A DNA stretch of 26,731 nucleotides from positions 1 to 26,731 of IMG/VR virus record IMGVR_UViG_3300020417_000426; one strand, written 5' to 3'. The translations under genes were made by a program, and so were the position numbers. The notes below the pieces were generated by a model. That model was given only the letters and a program-made list of their open reading frames with translations, did no database searches and was not told where the DNA came from. Shown here piece by piece: positions 20,888 through 26,731 of this stretch (its first letter is position 1; every line of letters starts with the position of its first letter). The stretch comes from a virus.

Positions 20888-22510
20888 ATGAAGATAGTTG
20901 AATTAATTTTAGACGATAACGAAGATTTAACTGGCATAGAAGCTATTAGTATAGTTGAGAATCCTGCAATAGAGGAGGACTTCATAGCACTAAAAGGTGA
21001 ACAACAATTACAATTAGCAGAGGTAGATAAAGAGAAAAGAATTTTATTGGGAGCTTTACTTGTACCAAACAAACCTATCTACAGAAAAAGTGGTGAAGAT
21101 GAATATTATATATACTTCTCACGAGATACAGTACGAAAGGCCTCCCAAATTTATTTACAGAAAGGAAACCAAAACAACTCTACATTAGAACATAAACACT
21201 CATTAAAAGGTTTATCACTTGTAGAATCTTGGATAGTAGAGGATTCTAAAAAAGACAAAACAGCATTATATGGTCTTGAATATCCAGTAGGTACTTGGGT
21301 AGGTGCAGTAAAAGTAAACAATGAACAAGTATGGCAAGAGTTCGTAAAAACAGGTAAAGTCAAAGGATTTAGTATCGAGGGTTACTTTGCAGATAAAGCA
21401 GAAAGACCTAAAGACCCTACAATTAACGATCTTGCACAAATTGAAGAAGAAGAAGCGCAGGAGCTGCTTTCACAAGTCAGAGGCATTATTAGAAACGACC
21501 AAAGATATAAGGCAGGAAAAAAAATAATAATGGAATCATATTCTGATTATCCAAGTGGTGTTAAGAACAATGCAAAGAGAGGTATTGAACTAAACAAAAA
21601 AGTAAACAATAAATGTGCTACTGATGTTGGTAAGATTAGAGCTCAACAATTAGCACAAGGTAAACCAATAAGCAAGGAGACCATTAAAAGAATGTACTCT
21701 TTCTTATCACGCGCTGAGGAATACTATAAGCCTAATGACAAAGAGGCTTGTGGTACAATTTCATATTTATTGTGGGGAGGTCTTGCGGCAAAAAGATATT
21801 CAAAAAGAAAACTAAAAGAGCTCGGAGAAATAGAATTGTATAGTGAAAAAGTAAATGATGACTTTGCAATAATTAATGATAGATTAGGTTATTCTACAAG
21901 AGAAATGGCTGAAAAGATAGCAAAGGATATAGGATGTGATGGAATACACCAACACGATTTTGAAAATCAAATTTGGTATATGCCTTGTGAAAAACACGCG
22001 CTATCAGAAGAAGAGTTTAAAAAATATAAATGTCCAAAGGGCTACTATAAAGATTATCAGAAACACAAATGCGTGAAAAGAGATAATTATGCAGAAATAG
22101 GGCCAAGAGGAGGTATTAGAAAAAGTCCAAAAGCACCAAAGTCAAGTACACCAAATCCAAGTCCAAAAGGTAAAGGTACAGCTAAAGGAGATGCTTCAAC
22201 AAGCAGGGGGGCAAAGGTCTCACAAAAAGATTTAGCTTCTTTACAAAAAAAGTCAGATGACTTTAATGAGAGATATAAAAAGAAACTTGGTTATGGTGTA
22301 ACAGTTGGACAGTTAAAAGCAGTATTTCAAAGAGGCTTAGGCGCGTTTAACACAAGTCATAGTCCTCGAATAAAATCTCCTACAGCTTGGGCACAGGCAC
22401 GAGTAAATGCTTACTTATACTTAGTAAGAAATGGTAGACCACAAAATCCTAAGTACACAGGAGACTTTGATTTACTACCAAAAAAACATCCTAAAAGCAA
22501 TAAAAAATGA
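20888..22510 (+). CDS. Prohead protease (XkdF/Peptidase_S78_2) fused to two extra C-terminal domains
   Basis: 540 residues, about three times the size of a bare protease. Domain 1 (~1-172) is an XkdF-like serine protease: ISIVENPAIEEDFIAL, LGALLVPNKPIYRK, EHKHSLKGLSLVESWIVE with His102/104, and KGFSIEGYF with Ser162. It should process the scaffold and capsid proteins during maturation. Domain 2 (~218-312) has NAKRGIELNKK, CATDVGKIRAQQLAQGKPIS, RMYSFLSRAEEYY and ACGTISYLLWGGLAA, a module I have seen in Bacteroidota-phage head proteins. A Lys/Ser/Pro linker (~405-440) leads to domain 3 (~450-535), DUF5824-like: VGQLKAVFQRGLGAFNTSHSP, AWAQARVNAYLYLV. Whether the fusion self-cleaves is unknown. 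Confidence 0.83.
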   Translation: MKIVELILDDNEDLTGIEAISIVENPAIEEDFIALKGEQQLQLAEVDKEKRILLGALLVPNKPIYRKSGEDEYYIYFSRDTVRKASQIYLQKGNQNNSTLEHKHSLKGLSLVESWIVEDSKKDKTALYGLEYPVGTWVGAVKVNNEQVWQEFVKTGKVKGFSIEGYFADKAERPKDPTINDLAQIEEEEAQELLSQVRGIIRNDQRYKAGKKIIMESYSDYPSGVKNNAKRGIELNKKVNNKCATDVGKIRAQQLAQGKPISKETIKRMYSFLSRAEEYYKPNDKEACGTISYLLWGGLAAKRYSKRKLKELGEIELYSEKVNDDFAIINDRLGYSTREMAEKIAKDIGCDGIHQHDFENQIWYMPCEKHALSEEEFKKYKCPKGYYKDYQKHKCVKRDNYAEIGPRGGIRKSPKAPKSSTPNPSPKGKGTAKGDASTSRGAKVSQKDLASLQKKSDDFNERYKKKLGYGVTVGQLKAVFQRGLGAFNTSHSPRIKSPTAWAQARVNAYLYLVRNGRPQNPKYTGDFDLLPKKHPKSNKK

Positions 22511-22656
22511 AAAAAAAAAATTACATACCTAGCTATACAAGTCCAAAAGGCGGGAGACGAGCTTGTTTATGTAAAGACGAATTGACTTACAAAATTGAGT
22601 GTTGTACTGGAGAGCTACACGCACAAGGCATAGGTCAAATAACAAGAAGCAGTTAA
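22507..22656 (+). CDS. 49-residue cysteine-rich small structural-region protein
   Basis: Begins with MKKKNYIPSYTSPKGGRRAC and continues LCKDELTYKIECCTGELHAQ, then GIGQITRSS. The pattern CLCKD...ECCTGELxAQGIG is distinctive and matches small proteins I recall beside the capsid genes of Bacteroidota phages. Four cysteines in CLC and CC could bind a metal. It starts in an ATGA overlap with the protease gene, so it is co-expressed with head proteins. Confidence 0.7.
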   Translation: MKKKNYIPSYTSPKGGRRACLCKDELTYKIECCTGELHAQGIGQITRSS

Positions 22657-22662
22657 AAATGC

Positions 22663-22688
22663 AAAATTAATTTAAAAAAGCGATATAT
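22663..22688 (+). promoter_or_regulatory. Late two-part box 4 (AAAAT-N13-CGATATAT) before the scaffold-like gene
   Basis: AAAAT at 22663-22667 and CGATATAT at 22681-22688, 13 nt apart; the C is 12 nt before the ATG at 22693. The box would give the scaffold and capsid genes an extra entry point for RNA polymerase. Confidence 0.55.
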
Positions 22689-22692
22689 AATT

Positions 22693-23289
22693 ATGAAAGC
22701 TACAGAAATGATAAAACAAGTAAAAAATCTCTTAGGTGTTGAGCTATCTGATATTCAATTAGCTGAACTCAAATTAGAGAACGGAACTGTTTTAGAAGCA
22801 GATGCTTTTGAATCAGGCAAAGAGGTCTTTATTAAAACTGAAGACGAAAATGTTGCTCTACCTGTCGGAGAGTACGAACTAGAAGATAATCGTTTGTTAG
22901 TTGTCGAAGAAGAGGGAGTGATTAAAGAAATTAAAGCTCAAGAAGAAGAAGAAAAGGAAGAAGACAAAGAAGAAATGAGATATGTGACTAGAGAGGAGTT
23001 CAGAAAAGAAATGGACGAACTTAAAGATATGGTTGAAAAAATGATGTCTCCAAAAGACAAAGAGGAAATGTCATCACATATTCAAGAGGAAGTATCTTTA
23101 GCAGTTACAGAAGTTTTAAATAGCGAAGCGAAAGAAAAAGAAATTCTAAAAGAAGAATTATCTCAACCTGCTGCAGAGCCTTTAAAGCATAATCCTGAAG
23201 AAAAGAAAAGCAACTTAAAAGTTAAGTTTGCTCAAAACAGGACAAAATCTACTCTAGATAGAGTAATGGAAACTATAAGTAATAAATAA
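22693..23289 (+). CDS. Scaffold-like capsid assembly protein
   Basis: 198 residues. The N-terminal ~75 residues form a compact beta-type domain (LELENGTVLEADAFESGKEV-like pattern: LKLENGTVLEADAFESGKEV, VFIKTEDENVALPVGEYELED, LLVVEEEGVIKEI). From ~78 to 150 it is highly acidic and coiled-coil (EEEEKEEDKEE, REEFRKEMDELKDMVEKM), and the C-terminus is basic (NLKVKFAQNRTKSTLDRVM). The long charged helix, the position right before the decoration and capsid genes, and the protease upstream fit a scaffold. A basic terminal peptide is typical for binding capsid protein. Confidence 0.72.
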   Translation: MKATEMIKQVKNLLGVELSDIQLAELKLENGTVLEADAFESGKEVFIKTEDENVALPVGEYELEDNRLLVVEEEGVIKEIKAQEEEEKEEDKEEMRYVTREEFRKEMDELKDMVEKMMSPKDKEEMSSHIQEEVSLAVTEVLNSEAKEKEILKEELSQPAAEPLKHNPEEKKSNLKVKFAQNRTKSTLDRVMETISNK

Positions 23290-23303
23290 ATAAATATAAA
23301 ATT

Positions 23304-23723
23304 ATGGCAGTATTAACGCATATAAATAACGATGTCGTAAGAATTAAAAACGATGTTGATTCAGTATCAGCAGCAGTTACATTGACTGCAGCAGATAGTG
23401 GAAAATGGTACGAACTTGCAGCAAGTGCAGGTGTAACGGTAACATTACCGTCAGTTGAATCAGGACTACATTTTAGATTTGTTGTAGCAAATGCTTTTGA
23501 TACATCAAACTATATCATTGATAGTGCAGAGGGAGACAATATAGATGGTATTTTAGTAGTTAATGGAGCAAGTGTTGCAGCTTCAGGAGAAGACCAAATT
23601 AACTTTGTAGCATCAGCAGAATCAGTAGGAGACTTTATTGATATTTGGTCTGATGGTAACAAATGGTATGTTTGGGGAATCGGAAACGCAGCAGGGTCAA
23701 TTACAGCTACTGATCCAAGTTAA
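23304..23723 (+). CDS. Decoration/head fibre-like protein
   Basis: 139 residues, beta-rich and with no long helix: MAVLTHINNDVVRIKNDVDS, VTLTAADSGKWYELAASAGVTVTLPS, GLHFRFVVANAF, EGDNIDGILVVNGASVA, DIWSDGNKWYVWGIGNAAG. The periodic W-Y-hydrophobic strands and the small size, just before the major capsid gene, suggest a decoration or cement protein bound to the capsid surface. Head-fibre or baseplate alternatives cannot be excluded. It has the leader AAAATTATGG. Confidence 0.6.
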   Translation: MAVLTHINNDVVRIKNDVDSVSAAVTLTAADSGKWYELAASAGVTVTLPSVESGLHFRFVVANAFDTSNYIIDSAEGDNIDGILVVNGASVAASGEDQINFVASAESVGDFIDIWSDGNKWYVWGIGNAAGSITATDPS

Positions 23724-23752
23724 TAATTAATTAAATAAATAAATAGAAAGAT

Positions 23753-24649
23753 ATGGCGACTACAACTTCGATAACTACTACTTATGCAGGTGAGTTTGCT
23801 GGTGAATATATAGCAGCAGCTTTATTAAGTGGTGTAACATTATCACAAGGTGGGGTTACAATTAAACCCAATATTAAATTTAAAGAAGTAATCAAGAAAA
23901 TGGCGTTGGATAGTATCTTAAAAGATGCTTCTTGCGACTTTGACCCTACTTCAACTGTAACATTAACTGAGAGAATCCTACAACCTGAGGAATTTCAAGT
24001 GAATTTACAACTATGTAAAAAAGATTTCAGACAAGACTGGGATGCTCAATCAATGGGTTTCAGTCAGTATGACAATCTACCAAAAAGATTTTCTGACTTT
24101 TTAATTGCACAAGTTGCAGCTAAAGTAGCACAGAAAGTTGAGCAAAACATTTGGAACGGAGCAACTGCTAATGCAGGAGAGTTTGACGGATTTAAAACGT
24201 TATTACTTGCTGACGGAGACGTTGTAGATGTTTCAGGTACTACATTATCAGCTTCAAACATTATTGCAGAATTAGGAAAAGTAGTTGATGCTATTCCAAG
24301 TGCAGTATATTCAAAAGAAGATGTTAAGATTTACCTACCAACAAGTGCAGCAAAATTCTACATTCAAGCTCAAGCAGCTTTAGGATATAGAGAATTGTAT
24401 CACGTTGGACAAACTGAAATGAACTTTCAAGGTGTTCCATTATTCACAGCTCCAGGCCTAGCGGCTGATACAATGGTAGCTGCTGAAGCATCAAACTTAT
24501 TCTTTGGGACAGGTCTATTAAACGACTGGCAAGAAGTTAAGTTAATTGATATGGCTGACATTGACGGAAGTCAAAATGTAAGAGTAGTATTAAGAGGAAG
24601 TGCAGGAGTACAACACGGAATTGGCTCTGACATTGTATTATACTCGTAA
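23753..24649 (+). CDS. Major capsid protein (HK97-fold likely)
   Basis: 298 residues. Abundant-protein composition (Ala, Gly, Val, Thr rich, few rare residues). Family-like pieces are PNIKFKEVIKKM, LQPEEFQVNLQLCKKDFRQDWDAQ, LIAQVAAKVAQKVEQNIWNGATAN (the spine helix), AIPSAVYSKEDVKIYLPTSA and the C-terminal GTGLLNDWQEVKLIDMADIDGSQNVRVVLRGSAGVQHGIG. This layout matches HK97-like capsid proteins of Bacteroidota phages, without a separate delta domain. A strong terminator follows directly. The start is the ATG in AGATATGGC. Confidence 0.85.
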   Translation: MATTTSITTTYAGEFAGEYIAAALLSGVTLSQGGVTIKPNIKFKEVIKKMALDSILKDASCDFDPTSTVTLTERILQPEEFQVNLQLCKKDFRQDWDAQSMGFSQYDNLPKRFSDFLIAQVAAKVAQKVEQNIWNGATANAGEFDGFKTLLLADGDVVDVSGTTLSASNIIAELGKVVDAIPSAVYSKEDVKIYLPTSAAKFYIQAQAALGYRELYHVGQTEMNFQGVPLFTAPGLAADTMVAAEASNLFFGTGLLNDWQEVKLIDMADIDGSQNVRVVLRGSAGVQHGIGSDIVLYS

Positions 24650-24668
24650 TAATGTTTAACATAAAAAG

Positions 24669-24703
24669 GGTAGGTGGGTATGAGCCTACTTACCTTTTTT
24701 TTT
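24669..24703 (+). terminator. Intrinsic terminator after the major capsid gene
   Basis: A 10-bp stem, GGTAGGTGGG (24669-24678) with CCTACTTACC (24685-24694), two G-T pairs, loop TATGAG, followed by nine T residues. It would limit read-through from the highly expressed capsid gene into the tail-tube gene 15 nt downstream. Confidence 0.87.
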
Positions 24704-24717
24704 AAAAAAATAAAAAT

Positions 24718-25242
24718 ATGGCTTGTAATATAACAAACGGAAGAAGTTTAGCTTGTAAATCAGGTGTAGGTGGATTAAGATATGTTTTCTTTTCTAACTA
24801 CAGCAACGCAACAAGAGATTTAGCAATAGCTGGAGATGGCTCTGTTACTCTTGATGGCTCTGTAGATTTTTACAGATACGATTTAAAAGGTAATTCATCT
24901 TTAGAAACAGCCATAAACTCTTCAAGAGAAAATGGAACAACTTTTTACGAAAGCACTTTAAATCTTACATTACAATTTTTAGATAAGGCTACACAAGAGC
25001 AAATTAAATTACTTGCTCACGGTAGGCCACAAGTTGTAGTTGTTGATTATAACGGTAATGCTTTCTTATTAGGTAAAGAACACGGATGCGAGGTTAGTGG
25101 CGGCTCTATGGTTTCGGGAGCAGGAATGGCAGACTTGTCAGGATTTACATTAGTATTGACTGCACAAGAAACTAATCCACCATTTTTCTGTGCAGCAGCA
25201 CCATCAGATGATGCTACTTCACCTATTGATCCTAACGCATAA
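24718..25242 (+). CDS. Major tail (tube) protein-like
   Basis: 174 residues, beta-rich: NITNGRSLACKSGVGGLRYVF at the N-terminus, then LAIAGDGSVTLDGSVDFYRYDLKGNSSLETAINSSRENGTTFYESTLNLTLQFLDKATQEQIK (central strands and helix; landmarks given only as YRYDLKGNSSLE and FYESTLNLTLQF), RPQVVVVDYNGNAFLLGKEHGCEVSGGSMVSGAGMADLSGF and TLVLTAQETNPPFFC. The repeated T-L-N-L-T-L, S-G-G-S-M-V-S-G pattern fits tail tube proteins that polymerise around the tape measure. Transcribed after the capsid terminator, so probably by read-through or an unseen promoter. Medium confidence as no signature residue exists. Confidence 0.7.
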   Translation: MACNITNGRSLACKSGVGGLRYVFFSNYSNATRDLAIAGDGSVTLDGSVDFYRYDLKGNSSLETAINSSRENGTTFYESTLNLTLQFLDKATQEQIKLLAHGRPQVVVVDYNGNAFLLGKEHGCEVSGGSMVSGAGMADLSGFTLVLTAQETNPPFFCAAAPSDDATSPIDPNA

Positions 25243-25265
25243 AGAGTTATGGTTTATAAATTAAG

Positions 25266-25291
25266 GGAGGCTATACGCCTCCTTTTTTTTT
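25266..25291 (+). terminator. Intrinsic terminator after the tail-tube-like gene
   Basis: Stem GGAGGC (25266-25271) with GCCTCC (25277-25282), loop TATAC, then nine T residues. Another G-T pair extends the stem outward. Its GGAGG stem resembles the terminator at 13554. Confidence 0.88.
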
Positions 25292-25301
25292 ATATCTATA
25301 C

Positions 25302-25327
25302 AAAATAGCTTAATTATTTCGATATAT
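25302..25327 (+). promoter_or_regulatory. Late two-part box 5 (AAAAT-N13-CGATATAT) before the portal unit
   Basis: AAAAT at 25302-25306 and CGATATAT at 25320-25327, 13 nt apart; the C lies 12 nt before the ATG at 25332. It lies 10 nt after a terminator, like box 2. The flanks ATTTCGATATATA...ATATGA are almost identical to those at box 2. Confidence 0.58.
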
Positions 25328-25331
25328 AAAT

Positions 25332-25697
25332 ATGAAGATATTGACTACGAGTAGCTCTGCTCAGACAATAGATGTAATACCAAGAACATTTGCATCTACA
25401 TATACAATGAAATTAAGAGATACAAGTAAGAACAAAGAAGTATTTAGTGCAAGTGTTAATGCTAGTAATGTAACAAATCATAAAAGAGTATCAGCAACTA
25501 TAAGTCCTGTTTTGAAAGAGGGTAGATATTATGACTTAACTTTACTAAGCGGGTCAAGTGTTGTTTACAAAGACAAAATATTTTGCACAGACCAAACTAT
25601 TAATCAAGCAAACAATGATTACTATGATATTAATAGTGGAGAATATACTTTTGATGAAACGGCAGGATCGCACGATAACGATTATATTATAGTATGA
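25332..25697 (+). CDS. Small structural protein upstream of the portal
   Basis: 121 residues. The central part (SATISPVLKEGRYYDLTLLSGSSVVYKDKIFCTDQTINQ, landmarks: VLKEGRYYDLTL, VVYKDKIFCTDQ) and the short acidic tail YDINSGEYTFDE resemble a small beta-sandwich protein family found in Bacteroidota phages near head and tail genes. Ends by ATGA overlap with the portal gene. Its virion role is not decided; the beta-sandwich suggests a fibre or connector component. Confidence 0.6.
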   Translation: MKILTTSSSAQTIDVIPRTFASTYTMKLRDTSKNKEVFSASVNASNVTNHKRVSATISPVLKEGRYYDLTLLSGSSVVYKDKIFCTDQTINQANNDYYDINSGEYTFDETAGSHDNDYIIV

Positions 25698-26731
25698 ACG
25701 ATTTAAGATTTATAAATTTAAGTAGTTATACAACACCAAAAGTTGTAGAATACAAAAACAAAGAGTGGGTAGCTTATGGAGAGGATAATAATTATTTCAA
25801 ATACCTTATAGACAGGTACAATGGTAGTCCTACAAACAATGCAATCATAAATGCAATCTCCGCTATGATATATGGTAGAGGCTTAGATGCTACAAATTCA
25901 AATCAAAAGCCTGACCAATATGCAAAGATGATTTCTTTATTCAACGCAGACTGCACAAGAAAACTTTGTTATGACTTGAAACTTATGGGTCAATGTGCAA
26001 TGCAAGTAATTTATTCTAAGGATAGAAATACAATAGCACAAATAGAACACTTTCCTGTGGAAACACTAAGAGCTGAGAAGTGTAATGATGATGGAGATAT
26101 AGAGGCTTATTATTATTTCTCTGACTGGTCAAAATACAAACCAACAAGTAAGGCAAAAAGAATACCTGCTTTTGGTACAAGTAACGAAGCGATAGAAATA
26201 TTATATGTAAGGCCTTATAGAGCAGGATTTCATTATTATAGTCCTGTAGATTATCAAGGTGGTTTGCAATATTCAGAGCTAGAGGAGGAGATAGGAAACT
26301 TTCATTTAAATAATATTATGAATGGTATGTCTCCGAGTATGTTAATTAACTTTAATAATGGAGTACCTAACGAAGAAGAAAGGGAGCTTATAGAGCAAAG
26401 AATATACCAAAAGTTTTCAGGAACATCAAATAGTGGTAAATTTATTTTAGCCTTTAATGACAATGCAGAAACAGCAGCAAACATAGAGCCTGTACAATTA
26501 TCTGATGCACACCAACAATATCAATTCTTAAGTGAAGAAAGCACGAGAAAGATTATGGTATCGCACAGAATTGTAAGTCCTATGCTTATTGGTATCAAAG
26601 ATCAAACAGGCTTAGGTAATAATGCAGATGAGTTAAAGACTGCATCTACACTTTTAGACAATACTGTGATTAGACCTTTTCAACATTTATTGATAGATGC
26701 TTTTGACCAAATACTAGCTTATAATAAAATA
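25694..26731 (+). CDS. Portal protein (3' partial)
   Basis: 346 codons are open to the right edge, so the C-terminus is outside the window. Begins MNDLRFINLSSYTTPKVVEY and continues KNKEWVAYGEDNNYFKYLID, NAIINAISAMIYGRG, CYDLKLMGQCAMQVIYSKD, IEHFPVETLRAEKCNDDGDIEAYYYFSDW (landmark: HFPVETLRAEK), ILYVRPYRAGFHYYSPVDYQGGLQY and STRKIMVSHRIVSPMLIGIKDQTGLGNNADEL. The YGRGLDA, PSPVDYQ-like and V-S-P-M-L-I-G-I elements fit phage portals, the dodecameric ring through which DNA enters the head. Its place after MCP rather than after terL is unusual. Confidence 0.85.
   Translation, partial: MNDLRFINLSSYTTPKVVEYKNKEWVAYGEDNNYFKYLIDRYNGSPTNNAIINAISAMIYGRGLDATNSNQKPDQYAKMISLFNADCTRKLCYDLKLMGQCAMQVIYSKDRNTIAQIEHFPVETLRAEKCNDDGDIEAYYYFSDWSKYKPTSKAKRIPAFGTSNEAIEILYVRPYRAGFHYYSPVDYQGGLQYSELEEEIGNFHLNNIMNGMSPSMLINFNNGVPNEEERELIEQRIYQKFSGTSNSGKFILAFNDNAETAANIEPVQLSDAHQQYQFLSEESTRKIMVSHRIVSPMLIGIKDQTGLGNNADELKTASTLLDNTVIRPFQHLLIDAFDQILAYNKI

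Noticed and set aside
1-26731. Integrase, repressor, tRNA genes, CRISPR array, insertion sequence
   Set aside because: No protein resembling tyrosine or serine recombinase or CI repressor, no cloverleaf sequence, no regularly spaced repeats and no transposase were found by eye.

Overview
The window is one long stretch of a tailed double-stranded DNA bacteriophage genome (siphovirus-like). Every supported gene is on the + strand and neighbours are tightly packed, often with ATGA or TAATG overlaps. The sequence is AT-rich. Starts are preceded by A/T-rich leaders (often AAATTATG) with almost no Shine-Dalgarno sequence. Two candidate early promoters resemble the Bacteroidota type (TTG-like -33, TAnnTTTG-like -7), and a DUF3127 single-strand-binding-like protein is present. 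Together these point to a Flavobacteriia or related Bacteroidota host, probably aquatic. I see no integrase, excisionase or CI-like repressor, so a lytic lifestyle is likely, but the genome is incomplete: a tail-fibre gene enters from the left edge and a portal gene runs off the right edge.

Layout. (1) 1-1619: end of a tail fibre/spike with a self-cleaving S74 chaperone, and a small companion protein. (2) 1649-3634: lysis and envelope cluster (coiled-coil protein, membrane protein, secreted thioredoxin-like protein, T7-lysozyme-type amidase, holin-like membrane protein, 43-aa membrane peptide, 44-aa very basic protein). (3) 3635-4338: a CTTTT-repeat tract, a NinG-like gene with a decayed zinc motif, and two intrinsic terminators. 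(4) 4339-11452: early/replication region (small ORFs, DUF3127 protein, RecA-fold helicase, sigma-like factor, two PD-(D/E)XK nucleases, DnaA-domain-IV-like protein, MazG-like pyrophosphohydrolase, DUF6378-like protein, adenine methyltransferase, thymidylate synthase). (5) 11516-12930: small and large terminase. (6) 13026-13585: an autonomous moron-like cassette with its own promoter and terminator. (7) 13619-20855: tail genes, including a probable programmed -1 frameshift in a tail-assembly-chaperone-like gene, and the tape measure protein. (8) 20888-26731: multidomain prohead protease fusion, scaffold-like protein, decoration-like protein, major capsid protein, tail-tube-like protein, a small structural protein and the portal. 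Tail genes before head genes, with the portal after the capsid gene, is not the usual lambda/HK97-like order.

The most striking unexplained signal is a two-part motif, AAAAT-N13-CGATATAT, present five times with invariant spacing, always ahead of late genes. In four of the five the C lies exactly 12 nt before the ATG. I propose it is a phage late promoter, perhaps read by the phage's own sigma-like protein (6472-6957). The second main signal is dual coding at 14191-14269, where the 0 frame and the -1 frame both look protein-coding, with a correctly phased TTTGGGC slippery heptamer at its start.
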